DNA from: Branchiostoma floridae
Taxonomy: Eukaryota > Chordata > Leptocardii > Amphioxiformes > Branchiostomatidae
DNA: 64,000 nt
Reading direction: 5' to 3'
NCBI RefSeq assembly: GCF_000003815.2
Contig: NC_049979.1
Location: 3,935,248-3,999,247 of the forward strand
This document shows positions 21,288-32,882 of the stretch, in pieces (positions within the stretch are counted from its first letter, which is position 1; each line of letters starts with the position of its first letter). Both the position numbers and the translations under genes were made by a program. Under the pieces are notes generated by a model. That model worked only from the letters and a program-made list of their open reading frames with translations. It made no database searches and was not told the DNA's origin.

Positions 21288-22601
21288 ATGCAGCATCGAG
21301 GGGAGGATACCTACAGGTGGGAGGCGTGCGGCAGGCAGTCTGGTCAGTTGAAGACACAGTTGCAGACTGGTGAGTGGTGTGAGGAATATCCCGGGCAATT
21401 CAGTCATCTGCATTATCTGAACACTAGCATGACAACCCACACTGGAGACAAACCCTACATCTGTGAGGCGTACAGCGGACAGTCTAGTCAGCTGGGGCAT
21501 CTGAAGAGACAGTTGCAGACTGGTGAGTGGTGTGAGGAATATCCTGGGCAATTCAGTCATCTCCATTATCTGAACACTCACATCATGCCGATCCACAATG
21601 GAGACAAACCCTATATTTGTGAGGCGTACAGAGGGGAATTTAGTCAGCTGGAGCATCTGAAGAGACAGTTGCAGACTGGTGAGTGGTGCGAGGAATATCC
21701 TGGGCAATTCAGTCATCTGCATTATCTGAACACTGAAATGCCGACCCACACTGGAGACAAACCCTTCAGGAGTGAGGCGTGTTGCAAGCAATCCAGTAGG
21801 CTGGCTCATCAGAAGACTCCCATCCGGACTGGAGAGAAACCCTACAGGTGTGAGGTGTGCAGCATGCAGTTCAGTCGGCTGAGTTATCGGAAGAGACACA
21901 TGCTGACTCACACCGGGGAGAAGCCTCACAGGTGTGAGGCATGCGGCCATCAATTCAGTCGGATGCGTGATCTTAAGACTCACATGCGCACTCACACTGT
22001 TGAGAAACCCTACGGATGTGGGGCATGTGGCAAGCAGTTCACAAGGCTGAATGGTCTTACGACTCACATGAGAACACACACAGGGGAGAAACCCTTCGGA
22101 TGTGAGGAGTGTAGCAGGCAGTTCAGACAGCTGAGTCATCTAAAGACTCACATACGAACACACACAGAGGAGAAACCCTACGGATGTGGGGCATGTGGCA
22201 GGCAGTTCACAAGGATGAATAGTCTGAAGTCTCACATGCGAACACACACAGGGGAGAAACCCTACACGTGTGAGGAATGCAGCAGACCGTTCGGTGAACT
22301 GGGTCATCTAAAGACTCACATGCTAACACATACAGGGGAGAAACCCTACGGATGTGGTTCATGTGGTCGGCAGTTCACAAGGCTGTATGATCTTAAGACT
22401 CACATGCGAACTCACACCGGGGAGAAGCCCTACAAGTGTGAGGCATGCGGCCATCAATTCAGTAGCATGCGTGATCTAAAGAGACACATGCGCACTCACA
22501 CTGGTGAAAAACCCTACGGATGTGGTGCATGTGGCAGGCAGTTCACAAGGCTGTATCGTCTTAAGACTCATATGCGAACACACACAGGGGAGAAACTCTG
22601 A
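21288..22601 (+). CDS. C2H2 zinc-finger protein 3 (9 intact fingers, degenerate N-terminal half)
   Basis: A single coding exon (437 aa) after the acceptor at 21255-21256. Residues ~1-180 are fingers that have lost ligands and share the phrase LQTGEWCEEYPGQFSHLHYLN three times at about 60-residue spacing; CxxC has become CEEY or CEAY. From residue ~185 there are nine good fingers. Many carry a YGCGACGRQFTRL variant that alternates with CEECSRQF or CEACGHQF types, suggesting two-finger unit duplication. The protein ends right after a TGEKL linker. The start follows the MQH pattern of its paralogues. It is the most diverged of the four; whether the N-terminal half folds is unknown. Confidence 0.9.
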   Translation: MQHRGEDTYRWEACGRQSGQLKTQLQTGEWCEEYPGQFSHLHYLNTSMTTHTGDKPYICEAYSGQSSQLGHLKRQLQTGEWCEEYPGQFSHLHYLNTHIMPIHNGDKPYICEAYRGEFSQLEHLKRQLQTGEWCEEYPGQFSHLHYLNTEMPTHTGDKPFRSEACCKQSSRLAHQKTPIRTGEKPYRCEVCSMQFSRLSYRKRHMLTHTGEKPHRCEACGHQFSRMRDLKTHMRTHTVEKPYGCGACGKQFTRLNGLTTHMRTHTGEKPFGCEECSRQFRQLSHLKTHIRTHTEEKPYGCGACGRQFTRMNSLKSHMRTHTGEKPYTCEECSRPFGELGHLKTHMLTHTGEKPYGCGSCGRQFTRLYDLKTHMRTHTGEKPYKCEACGHQFSSMRDLKRHMRTHTGEKPYGCGACGRQFTRLYRLKTHMRTHTGEKL

Positions 22602-22719
22602 GCGGTTCAGCGATGGTCGGTCTGCAGAGAAACGATTTCGATCACGTTGTTTAATTTGCATATTTGCTAAATAGCTTTTTTTCATTACGAGTTGAAACTA
22701 GAGGAAAGCATTACATTTA

Positions 22720-23110
22720 CTTTGTAAAGACCGAAAGCCATTCCACTGTCAGGACCCATGTTTTTTCTTAGTAAGAGAGGGAAAGTCGTCGTGTTAAGTT
22801 TGTTGTCATTGTTGGTCCAATAACAAGGAATAGATAAGCTTGTTGTTTGATAGGAAATAGTCATAGGGATACGTTGGATGGCGTTGTTCGTTCAACGATA
22901 GGAATGTCATGAACTTTACAAACGTTTTTCGTCACTGTTTGCTCAACGATAGGACACATTATACATATAGATAACCTTGTTGTCGTTGTTGGCTTAACCG
23001 TTACGGTAAGAAAACCGTTGGGATATTGTCTGTGAATTGTCATAAGGATATTTCAGCTAGTTGGTTTAACAAGAGTTAAGTCTTCGGGACAACATTGTTG
23101 GTTCACCGTT
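22720..23110 (+). repeat. Degenerate tail repeat behind zinc-finger gene 3
   Basis: Phrases GTTGGTCCAATAACAAGGAAT, GATAGGAAATAGTCATAGGG and GTTGTCGTTGTTGG repeat irregularly. Shorter than behind genes 1 and 2, and it runs towards the assembly gap. Confidence 0.55.
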
Positions 23111-23405
23111 AGAAATAAACCAAGTTGCATCTGCTTTGAATGAGTTGCTGGTAATGTGTGATGCCTTTAGTTTCTCAAATTGACAAATTTCGGGAATTGT
23201 GAAATCACCAATGCCTCGCTAATGCGTTTGATTTCTAATGCCTGATTTGATTTGATTTATCAAGACTGTTAAGCTAAGGGGTACAGGGCACAAGCCGCCG
23301 TACGTGCAATTTGTCCGTAGGTTTGTATGGGAGGCCACGTCCTCCACGTAGATTTGAAAACGTTCAGGCTGTACAGGGCAGGCGCGTCGCCCGTGCTGGC
23401 ACGGA

Positions 23406-24000
23406 NNNNNNNNNNNNNNNNNNNNNNNNNNNNNNNNNNNNNNNNNNNNNNNNNNNNNNNNNNNNNNNNNNNNNNNNNNNNNNNNNNNNNNNNNNNNNNN
23501 NNNNNNNNNNNNNNNNNNNNNNNNNNNNNNNNNNNNNNNNNNNNNNNNNNNNNNNNNNNNNNNNNNNNNNNNNNNNNNNNNNNNNNNNNNNNNNNNNNNN
23601 NNNNNNNNNNNNNNNNNNNNNNNNNNNNNNNNNNNNNNNNNNNNNNNNNNNNNNNNNNNNNNNNNNNNNNNNNNNNNNNNNNNNNNNNNNNNNNNNNNNN
23701 NNNNNNNNNNNNNNNNNNNNNNNNNNNNNNNNNNNNNNNNNNNNNNNNNNNNNNNNNNNNNNNNNNNNNNNNNNNNNNNNNNNNNNNNNNNNNNNNNNNN
23801 NNNNNNNNNNNNNNNNNNNNNNNNNNNNNNNNNNNNNNNNNNNNNNNNNNNNNNNNNNNNNNNNNNNNNNNNNNNNNNNNNNNNNNNNNNNNNNNNNNNN
23901 NNNNNNNNNNNNNNNNNNNNNNNNNNNNNNNNNNNNNNNNNNNNNNNNNNNNNNNNNNNNNNNNNNNNNNNNNNNNNNNNNNNNNNNNNNNNNNNNNNNN
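23406..24000. other. Assembly gap (595 N)
   Basis: An unbroken run of N between 23406 and 24000. The true length may differ. It lies between finger genes 3 and 4, where the other units have a longer intergenic interval, so duplicated sequence is probably missing or collapsed. Confidence 1.
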
Positions 24001-24190
24001 AGGGGGTATTAGGACAGTGACGTAGGACGGAGGTGCCACACTGCGTCGCGCCACAGCGCGCCGCAGCGCGTCGTTTTCGCTTTTACACGGGGGAAAAAAG
24101 TGATGTAGGACGCGCGCCGCGCGTCGAACGACGTACGTCGTTTGAGTTTTTGCCACGTGTAAATCGGGCATATGTGACCATTGTGAGCTT

Positions 24191-24401
24191 TTTCGAATCC
24201 TCAAATCGCGCTTCGAACGTTCGAACATCGATATGGTCGAACGTGATGTTCTGTAACCATGGTGATCGAACTCGAACGAACCGACCGAGCATCTCCGTTA
24301 GTTTGAACTTTGCAGTCGAGTCAGTCACAACAACCTTGGTCACAAGCTTCAAGTCAAAGGCGAGACAAGACAGCCGAGTTGGAAGCAGAAATCAGTGAAA
24401 A
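24191..24401 (+). promoter_or_regulatory. TTCGAA-rich promoter and exon 1 of zinc-finger gene 4
   Basis: TTTTTCGAATCC, CTTCGAACGTTCGAAC, GATCGAACTCGAACG, CTCCGTTAGTTTGAAC and GTCAGTCACAAC occur in order. The exon end ATCAGTGAAAA|GTAAGTAC at 24401 and its upstream AGACAGCCGAGTTGGAAGC match gene 2 almost exactly. CpG-rich sequence follows the gap upstream. Confidence 0.65.
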
Positions 24402-25148
24402 GTAAGTACAGGTAGAGTACCTTTCGCTGCTTAGTAGAATACATTATAGAGAAAACTGCCATTCTTTGCCAACGTTAGATTCTTCTGATTTCTATCATCG
24501 CTACTTATTAAAACAGTTTCAATCTGTCGCTCTGTTTCAGCACGCACGTTTTTTTCCATGCCGACGTGGTTCTACTGTATCTTTGTCTGTGTCTATACAT
24601 AGCCAGTATAGGTGGTGATGAGTTACGTTTTTTGTTAAATTGCTAGTTATAATACAGGTCAACGTCTCCACATATAATTAGCTTGCACATCAAAGTATAA
24701 TGCTAAACTTCCTAACAAAACAAAGTTCTATACCGATCAAGTTTTAAAGACCACTGTCGCCTGTTTCGGGATCAATAATGACCAATCACTTCAGAGCATA
24801 AACTCGCGAGAGTTACTGAGTTACAGGCACTTCAATTTACACATGATCGTACGTATCCGTGACGTCAACAATTGGTCAAACGTACCAGGAAGTTTATAAC
24901 TGCCTGATGATGGCTGAAGTGCCCTGATGTATATGGCATCCTTTATACCTATCACAGAGTAGTCCTGTTCAGTGTCCAGTGTTTGAAGAAAGTTTGGCAT
25001 TGCACTATGAATGATTACAACCAACACAGGTGAGCTTCCGTGATATCTTGAACATAAGTTCCTTCCAGCAAGTGGCGGAACCATTTGCCTTCAGCAAGTT
25101 TTCCTTTCCCTACCAGAGGAGCGAACCGCACCCACATACATACATACA

Positions 25149-25275
25149 GAATACATGCGACACGGTGCATTCCATATCACCCGAGGTACCAGCCCGACCG
25201 CGGGTCGGATCGCCCGAAAATCCGACCCGCGGAAGGCTACGACCGAGGGTGATGCGGAATACGCCGTGTTGTATT
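25149..25275. mobile_element. Inverted-repeat element with ACACGGTG(T/C)ATTCC arms, copy 3
   Basis: Equivalent to 16850-16967, in the intron of finger gene 4 at the matching place. It was therefore present before that unit was duplicated. A (TA)n stretch follows at 25276-25292. Confidence 0.65.
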
Positions 25276-25580
25276 CTATATATATATATATAGATCATAC
25301 TCACCAGGAAAAAAAAACACGTTTCGATGTGAAATGCTCCAGAAGTTTAGAAAATTGGTGTCCTCGAACGTGTAACAACAGCAATTCCTAAGTCCTAGTC
25401 CCTTATTCAAATTTTCGACCGCACTGCCCTCGGCGGGCGCGAAGAGCATTCGATGTATTCGATGGAACGTTATATCGAACATTATCGAGGCCCTATTCAA
25501 TTTTAATTGTTGATCTTCACAGGAGTGTAACCCCACCGGTGTGAGGAGTGCAGCAGGCCGTTTAGTCAACTGGTCCGACG

Positions 25581-26531
25581 ATGCAGCATCAAGTTGAGAA
25601 ACCCTACAGGTGTGAGGCGTGCGACAGGCAGTTCGGTAGGCTGGGTGACCTGAAGAGACACGTTCGGACTCACACCACGGGGGAAAAACCCTACAGGTGT
25701 GAGGCGTGCGGCAAGCAGTTCGGTAAGCTGTATAGTCTAAAGACTCACATCCGGACTCACACTGGGGAGAAACCCTTCAGATGTGAGGCGTGCGGCAAGG
25801 ATTTTAGACAGATCCAGCATCTGAAAAGACACGTGCGGACTCACACAGGGGAGAAACCCTACAGGTGTGAGGAGTGCGGCAGGCTGTTCAGTCAGCTGGG
25901 TCATCTGAAGACTCACGTGCGGACTCACACCGGGGAGAAACCCTACAAGTGTAAGCAGTGCGGCAAGCTATTCAGTCAGCCGAGTCATCTGAAGACTCAC
26001 ATCCGGACTCACACGGGTGAGAAACCATACAGGTGTGAGGAGTGCAACAGGCAGTTCAGTCAGCCAGGTGATCTGAAGAGTCATAACCGGACACACACTG
26101 ATGAGAAACCCTACAAATGTGAAGAATGTAGCAAGCAGTTCCGTAGGCTGTTTAATCTTAAGACTCACATGCGGACTCACACTGGGGAGAAACCCTACAT
26201 GTGTGAGAAGTGCGGAATTCAGTTCAATGTGCTACGTAATCTAAAGACTCACATGCGCACTCACACAGGTGAAAAACCCTACATGTGCAAAGCGTGCGGG
26301 AGGCAGTTCAGTCATCTGAAGACGCACATACGAACACACACCGGGGAGAAACCCTACAGGTGTGAGGCGTGCGGCAAGCACTTTAGACAGTTCCAGCATC
26401 TGAAAAGACACGTGCGGAGTCACACAGGGGAGAAACCCTACACGTGTGAGGAGTGCGGCAGGCAGTTCAGTCAGCCGAGTCACCTGAAGACTCACATTCG
26501 TACTCACAACAGAGAAAGCCAACAGGTGTAA
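25581..26531 (+). CDS. C2H2 zinc-finger protein 4 (11 fingers)
   Basis: A single coding exon (316 aa) after the acceptor at 25521-25522. Start [14 protein letters not shown] is the same as in gene 2, with which it shares the intron and 5' UTR. It encodes 11 fingers. The first linker has an extra Thr (THTTGEKP), and finger 9 is shortened by about five residues ([11 protein letters not shown]), which removes the start of its recognition helix. Fingers 3 and 10 (RQ(I/F)QHLKRH) are near copies, as are finger 8 and fingers 3/10 of gene 2. The protein ends after the last His with a non-finger tail NRESQQV. Past the stop a further finger remnant (GEKPDRCEEG in another frame, ~26570-26605) is visible. 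Confidence 0.92.
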   Translation: MQHQVEKPYRCEACDRQFGRLGDLKRHVRTHTTGEKPYRCEACGKQFGKLYSLKTHIRTHTGEKPFRCEACGKDFRQIQHLKRHVRTHTGEKPYRCEECGRLFSQLGHLKTHVRTHTGEKPYKCKQCGKLFSQPSHLKTHIRTHTGEKPYRCEECNRQFSQPGDLKSHNRTHTDEKPYKCEECSKQFRRLFNLKTHMRTHTGEKPYMCEKCGIQFNVLRNLKTHMRTHTGEKPYMCKACGRQFSHLKTHIRTHTGEKPYRCEACGKHFRQFQHLKRHVRSHTGEKPYTCEECGRQFSQPSHLKTHIRTHNRESQQV

Positions 26532-26880
26532 TTATAACACGTGCAGCAGAGCAGGTGCTGACCCATAGTGGGGAGAAACCCGACAGGTGTGAAGAGGGTG
26601 GCAGTTAGTTCTGATCTCCAAGCACATCCATCGGTGACAAAATCGTAACTGCCGACCAAGGCTTTTGCCGCAGGACACAGTTTGACCGTAGACCAGACTA
26701 TGCAGTTCAGAGTTGACCAATGACACCCACTCTCACCAAAGGGAGCAAATCTGTGCACTGTACCCGACACGAATTTTCTATTGCTGTTTCTATTGTGAGT
26801 TAAAACATAAGGCTATTCCACTGTCTAGATAACGTCAATCATGTTGACATTCGACATTGTTATATTTCAGCCATACCATA
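26532..26880. other. 3' flank of zinc-finger gene 4
   Basis: Contains a decayed finger in another frame (26570-26605) and unique sequence. A short palindrome CATACCATAGGTATG sits at 26872-26886. No gene is seen. Confidence 0.4.
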
Positions 26881-26904
26881 GGTATGGTGAAATATATTGT
26901 ATTC

Positions 26905-27240
26905 GTAATGTTTCTTTCTTTCTTTCTTTCTCCTGTCAAATTTTCAAAGCGATTCATCTCCGCCGTTTCTGGACCAAATGACTTGAAATTTGGCACAAGG
27001 GTAGAGTGGGCAAATACCAAAATGTGTTTTTTTCATTTTTTTCATATCTGCTCCTTAAATTATTTTATTGAGGTTTTATTGCAACTTTTGGACCAAAACT
27101 GTATATTTTGGCCCCCTGTACCATGGTATTACATCCAAATGACCTGAAATTTGGCACAGAGGTGCCCTAGATACTTATTCAAAGGATCCATGTATAATAT
27201 GTGGTATAAATCACTTCAAAATGGCTCCTTAAGGAGGTTT
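26905..27240. repeat. Diverged direct repeat with (TTTC)n at its start
   Basis: After a TTTC microsatellite (26905-26930), the phrase CAAATGACTTGAAATTTGGCACA (26976) recurs as CAAATGACCTGAAATTTGGCACA (27135), each followed by a CTCCTTAA segment. Probably part of a dispersed repeat; family unknown to me. Confidence 0.5.
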
Positions 27241-27429
27241 TTGTGGGAGAGTTTAGGATAGGTAAGGTTGGAGTGCCGAGGTCAACGACCTGTAGGTCAT
27301 TCTGGTGTGTCAGGGCCACAGGTGTGCCAGGTAGATCCAATTATCTACCTATCGACCTAGTCCATAGACATCCAGGTGGTTGGTGGACAAGGTAAATCCA
27401 ATTAATGGCCAGCCAATGAGCGAGCTTAT

Positions 27430-28210
27430 TTTGCTGGAAGAGTCCATTATTGGACAGGGGGTGTATTTTAAAATTTACTTTTAGACTTTGGTGATAATGC
27501 CAATGTTTTTTTTAGTGGAAGTGTTTTCGCACTGATCCACTTGACATAAGACTACTACTGGGACAGTCCATTTTTGCACATAGGGGGGATTTAAAAAAAT
27601 CAGTTTTGGACATGGGTGATGATTCCGAATTCCATTTGTTAAATGGAAGTTTACCCCCACCTGAAAACTGTACATGAGGAGGATTCGGCAGCCAATCAGC
27701 AAGCCTTGTGTTATCTGGAAGAGCCCATTCATGCACGGGGGACTTTTTTAAAATTCAGTTTTGGACTGGGTTGCTTCTTATACAAAAGGCCATGTACTGT
27801 GAGTATTTCTGGACTTGTCTAGTGTGCAATTTCAAACAGGGTGAGCTGGGAGATTCCATTCTTCGACGAAGGGGGTATTTTTTTAAAATTCATTTTGTGG
27901 ACTTTGCTGACTATTTTAGCTGATATATTTTTGGATCGCTCCACTTTACATAGGGATATAAGGCAGGAAGTGTCGATTCTTGCACAGAGGGGGGATTTTT
28001 TTCAAGTATGGTTTTGGGCTGCTGATGATTCCAAATTCCATTTCTTAGCGGAAGTGTTTTTGGAGTCGTGTATTTTTTTCAGTCCATTCTTGAAGGCGTT
28101 TTTGTAAGATTCATTTTTGCTCATAAGTGTGATTAGTAGTTAGAAGTCATTTTAGGCAGAAGTCTTCCATTTTTGCACTTGAGTGATTTTGGAACAGTCT
28201 ATTGTTACAT
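27430..28210. repeat. Degenerate tandem repeat, unit roughly 130 bp
   Basis: Recurring order: GGAAG(A/T)G, a CCATT(T/C)TTGCAC phrase, a GGGGG-ATTTTTT(A)n stretch, CAGTTTTGGAC and GATGATTCC(A/G)AATTCCATTT. At least five units are visible with indels. It contains no sustained ORF of biological appearance. Confidence 0.6.
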
Positions 28211-28279
28211 GAGGAGGGAGATGGCTGAAATATGCTGTATTTGCTCTCAAGCAAATGTCGACCTTTCTAGTTGTAGTTT

Positions 28280-28690
28280 TTCTTGTCAAGAAGGGAATAA
28301 GTAGTAGGGGTAAGTTTGTTCACTGTTGGTTCAACTATAGGAAACATACTTTTTAGATAACTTTGTTGCTATTATGAGTCACAGATAGAAGAGCCATTAC
28401 AATAAGGTTGTTGTTGTTATTGGTTAAACGCTGGGGAATAGATAAATTGTTTTTATTGGTCGTTAACGATCGATGATGATTGTTGTTTTGGGTTTGTAAC
28501 ATTGGCAGACACGTATGACGTCATTGGTGACTAAACAATAGTACATAGTGGTAGAGATATGTTTGTTGTCATCACCATGACTTCACAATGAGAAGTGGTA
28601 GCGTTCAGTTTTTCATTGTTGGTTGATGGAAAAGTCAAGATAAGTTTGTCCTTTTTGTTGGTCAAATGACAGTAAAAAATTGTAAAGACA
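28280..28690 (+). repeat. Degenerate tail repeat, outlying block
   Basis: GTTGGTTCAACTATAGGAAAC, AGATAACTTTGTTGC and GTGGTAGAGATATGTTTGTTGTC match the tail repeat of the finger genes. The tail of unit 4 therefore lies ~1.8 kb beyond its gene, with the 27430-28210 repeat inserted or expanded between them. Confidence 0.55.
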
Positions 28691-29957
28691 ACATTACTGG
28701 GCTGTTACATATTTGTTTGACTTTGATTGCAAACATGCAGATGAAAAGGCAAGGTTACAGATCTTCAGTTTCATACAGTGAAGGCAGAGTTTTGCCTCTG
28801 AACTAGTCTATTGAACCTTGAAGATAAAAAGCACATTTTTCCCGTTTGTGACGCTCCTCTCTCAGAAACATAGACATTTATCTTCACAGCTTCATTCCCA
28901 TCAAACTAAAGCATTTCCTAAACACAACCCTGTTAAATTATGAATTCAAACGGCATTAAAGACTCAAGTATGTGTTAGTTGTGACCACTTTATTTCATCG
29001 TTTCTGCCACATGGATAAAGGAAGACTTGCACATGCTGACAGCCTGTTGAGAGGTTGTTTTTCAAATACAGCACAAATTCTGGAAGACCCCTAGCACATA
29101 AATTCACAGTTTCGGTACTCCAACCACATTTCGTGTAATAGCATTTATAACTTTTACACCAGATGTTTCCTAGCGCACTGATACCAAACCACAAGATGTC
29201 CATTTTGCTTGAACAGTTTTAAGAGCTATACCATCAGAGATATTATGTTTTATATATATATGCACTCAGCTATAGAATAGCGAGGTGGGTACAGTCCTGT
29301 TCACTTTCTGCATTGCGTCTGGTTGTTTTTTAACTTCCTACTTACATCAGTGGGGGAAAAAAGACCTCATAACCACAGTAAAGAACAGAAAACTTGAAGC
29401 GGTACGGTCACATTTCATGGTCATCAGGACTTGCCATAACTCTCATGCAAGAACATAATCAGGGAGGCAAAGGCAGGCTGCAAGCCCTTGGCCACAAGGA
29501 ACATCGCACAAATTGCGGACATGGACACGTTTTTTAAAATACTTAATTGCTGTAACAAATAAATATGATGTCTGTCATATCTAAAAAAAAAAAAGGACTA
29601 AATTGGAACAACCCCGTGTCAGTCATCGGGTCTTGCCAAGAATGTCATGCAAGGAACTTCCAGGGAGGAAGAAAGAGAGGCAGGCAATGGAAAATATAGG
29701 AGAATAATATCAGAGCTACCATGCTGTACGTGTGAGCAGGCAATGGTACAGTACACTTTTGTTTGAATGTAAAGTCTTCACAGTGGAACATCACCATCTC
29801 ATATCTTTCTCATCTTCCAACATCACAAGTTACACCAGTAATCCTACATATTAGACTGCTGCGATGAGCTACCATGCAGCGTTTGTGAACAGGCTTGAGT
29901 ACTCTAAGGTACAGACTCTACAGAGTCCACAAGTGGCAGAACGTTTCAGGTGGTCCG
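28691..29957 (-). other. Probable 3' UTR and flank of the SLC3 gene
   Basis: Downstream of the minus-strand stop at 29958. The best minus-strand polyadenylation signal is AATAAA at 28994-28989. The region is unique, with an A-run at 29583-29594. No other gene is seen. Confidence 0.4.
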
Positions 29958-30291
29958 TCAGTAGCTCACGACGATGGCCTCGCCCGGTTGGAGCGTCACG
30001 GCGTTCAGCTTCAGCTTCTCGTCGTTCCGGTCCATGCCTAAAATGGAGATGTTTTTATTTGTATTTACTGACACTGAATTGGTAGAAAGATTACAGTAAA
30101 AAAATCAACAACTTATAATATAGAAAACGTTAAAGCACAGATGAAAGTCAATACATACACTTTGGTATTAATACACGATTAAGATCGAATGTATATATTA
30201 AGATCGAAAGTGTATATATACATGTGTGTGTGTGTGTGTGTGTACATACATCACTTGACTTACTGACTTAATATATATATAACTTACAGAC

Positions 30292-30338
<47 letters not shown>

Positions 30339-32851
30339 TGATATATGTACACACACACACACACACGTGATTTAAACTTACATGTAACGCTAAACGAGTA
30401 ATAACATCAAAAGAATTCAATTACAGATTACATCATCGACGTATTCTAACATTACCTGAGCTGAGCGCCATCGTTCCCTCCTCGGGGAAACCGGCGGCCG
30501 TGTAGTCCTGGCTCGAGGCCGCCCCGCCCAGGTTGATGGCCACCAGGTAGCTGGTTGCGCCGGCGTGCTCGCGCTTGAAGGACAGCACGTCGTCGGTGGT
30601 GAGGGCGTTGCTGAAGGCTCCCCACTGGAAGGCGGGCTCGTCTCGCAGGCCGGCAGCCTTCTGGAACATGCTGAGGAAGGAGGAGCCGTCCTGCTTCTGG
30701 GTCTGAAAGGGAAGGGGGAATTAATTTATTTGCAAATGTGAGAAATACATTACACACTGACTCTTATGGCAGCATTGCTGATATTAGAGAGTCAACAGAT
30801 ATGGATAGATATGGAAATGTAGGTAATGGTAATTTACACACATAATTAGGGCTGTGTACCTAAACACATTTTCAGGTACAGGTACGGGTACAGGTACACT
30901 GGTTTAGGTACAGGTCCGGACCTGCACCTGTACCTAAAAAAGTTTAACCAAGTATATGTAAGTTAAACATGTAGCTAACTGTCTTTTCTAGTGATAAATT
31001 GTCATCTTTGTATGGGCAATTACATATTTGAATCTCAAAACAATTTCTTTGCAGGTTTTCTTAAGTATCAACTACAAGATTATGACCATTGTCATTGTTG
31101 ATTTGGGATTTACTTGTCCAGCAGTCTTAAAAAGTAGTGTTTAAGAGTGATTTAGTTTGTTTAGGTACAGTTACAGGTACACAGATGTTTAGGTCCGGAC
31201 CTGTACCTAAACAATTTTTTTAGGTATGGTACAGGTATGGGTATTTAGGTACACAGCCCTACACATAATACAACGTAAAGCCACACTGACTTAATTTTAT
31301 CTGCACATGCATTGATTTTTATCTGTTTTCCAAAAAGAACAAAAACTGATCCAATACCACCCCTGGTCAATCAGAATTTTATCCTTGTTAGAGATTCTGA
31401 TCTCCAAGGTATGGGGGCACATGTTCCCTTGTTCCCCTGTTTAAAAAAGAATGGCAATGAAAACTTCATTGAAATGGAGACAATTGTCTCTTACAGTCTT
31501 ATTGGAGGTGAGCGTAAGACAAACAAAACCTGGGAAAGAATGGAATGGATGTGATTTAGCAGCATTTTTTTTGCTGGACTTTTTTTTCTTTGGGCAGCTG
31601 GCTGCTACGTGCTTTAAGAAACCAGACAACCAGACTATTAAATTGAAAGGTAAAAGTCGCAAACGTACCCCAACATTGACGGTCGAGTAGTTCTGCGGGA
31701 GTGGGGTCCATGGCGTGACCCCGGGGTTGGTGAAGCCGGCGTTGTCGGTGTTGTTCCACTGCATGGGGCTGGTGCTGACTCCATTTACCTGTACGGAGGG
31801 GGGACACGCAGGTCAACTTTTTACTCCAGGAATATCAAAACACATACATTAAAAATGGGGCTCGTGCTCACTACATTCACCTGCACAGGGAGGACATACA
31901 GGTCAACTTTTTACTCCAGATTATCAAAACACATAACACTATACATACCCTATCTCACGTTAGGCCTTATTATATATACACGAAAAAGAAAATAGAAATA
32001 AATAGACAAATGAAATTTTGACGAAGATTTGACATCCAGGTAGTAAGATATGCCAAAAAGCAGTTACTCAAGTAACTGAATCATAACCATTTGCTTGAGG
32101 ATATGAAACATTTCCTGTGCTACACACTTTAACAAATTAAGGGGTCAAATTTCAAGGACTGATTGTCACCCCAAGTATCATATTGCAAAGAAAAGGGAGA
32201 GATTTTTATTTATTATTTTCTTATTAGGATCTCTGCATGTCAACAAAGACAAGCACAGAAACTATACATTTACAGACTAAGGAGGCAACCTGCATAACAA
32301 GATGCTGACTGTAAACCTGAGTATGCCTAAATGTCAACTTTGACTGCTGAATCTCTCACAGCTAACAGAACATTTTTCCCTCTACATTATTTACTATTGG
32401 AATATATCCCAGAGGTTGGTAGAGGAAAACTCACATCTGCCATCCCGATTTCGTCGCCGTAGTACGCCATGGGTGTGCCAGGTAGGAGTAGGAGTAGCAG
32501 GTTAGCGGCCCGGGCGTACAGGCCTCCACCCACACGGGGGCTGCTCTCACTCCCGATCTGTAACAAACAACAGGTCAGGTTACCACCGAGCCAGAACAAC
32601 AATAGGTCAGGTTAGCAGCGCGGGCGTACAGGCTGCCGCCCAAACGGGCTGCTCTCACTTGCATTTGTAACAAACCGACCTGAATTATGCCTCTGTGTTC
32701 TCCTGATTAACCAGTGTCCATAAAAATTTGGCTACGTACAACTGGGTGTGCACTTGACTAGTATACATCCGAAGAACAGGTAATGAACTGAGCTGTTTAA
32801 CAGCAAAATTTATTTTTTTTTATCTCTGGAAATAATACTGATATTATTGGT

Positions 32852-32882
<31 letters not shown>

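Noticed and set aside
23269-24228. ORFs across the N run
   Set aside because: Open only because N was translated as X.
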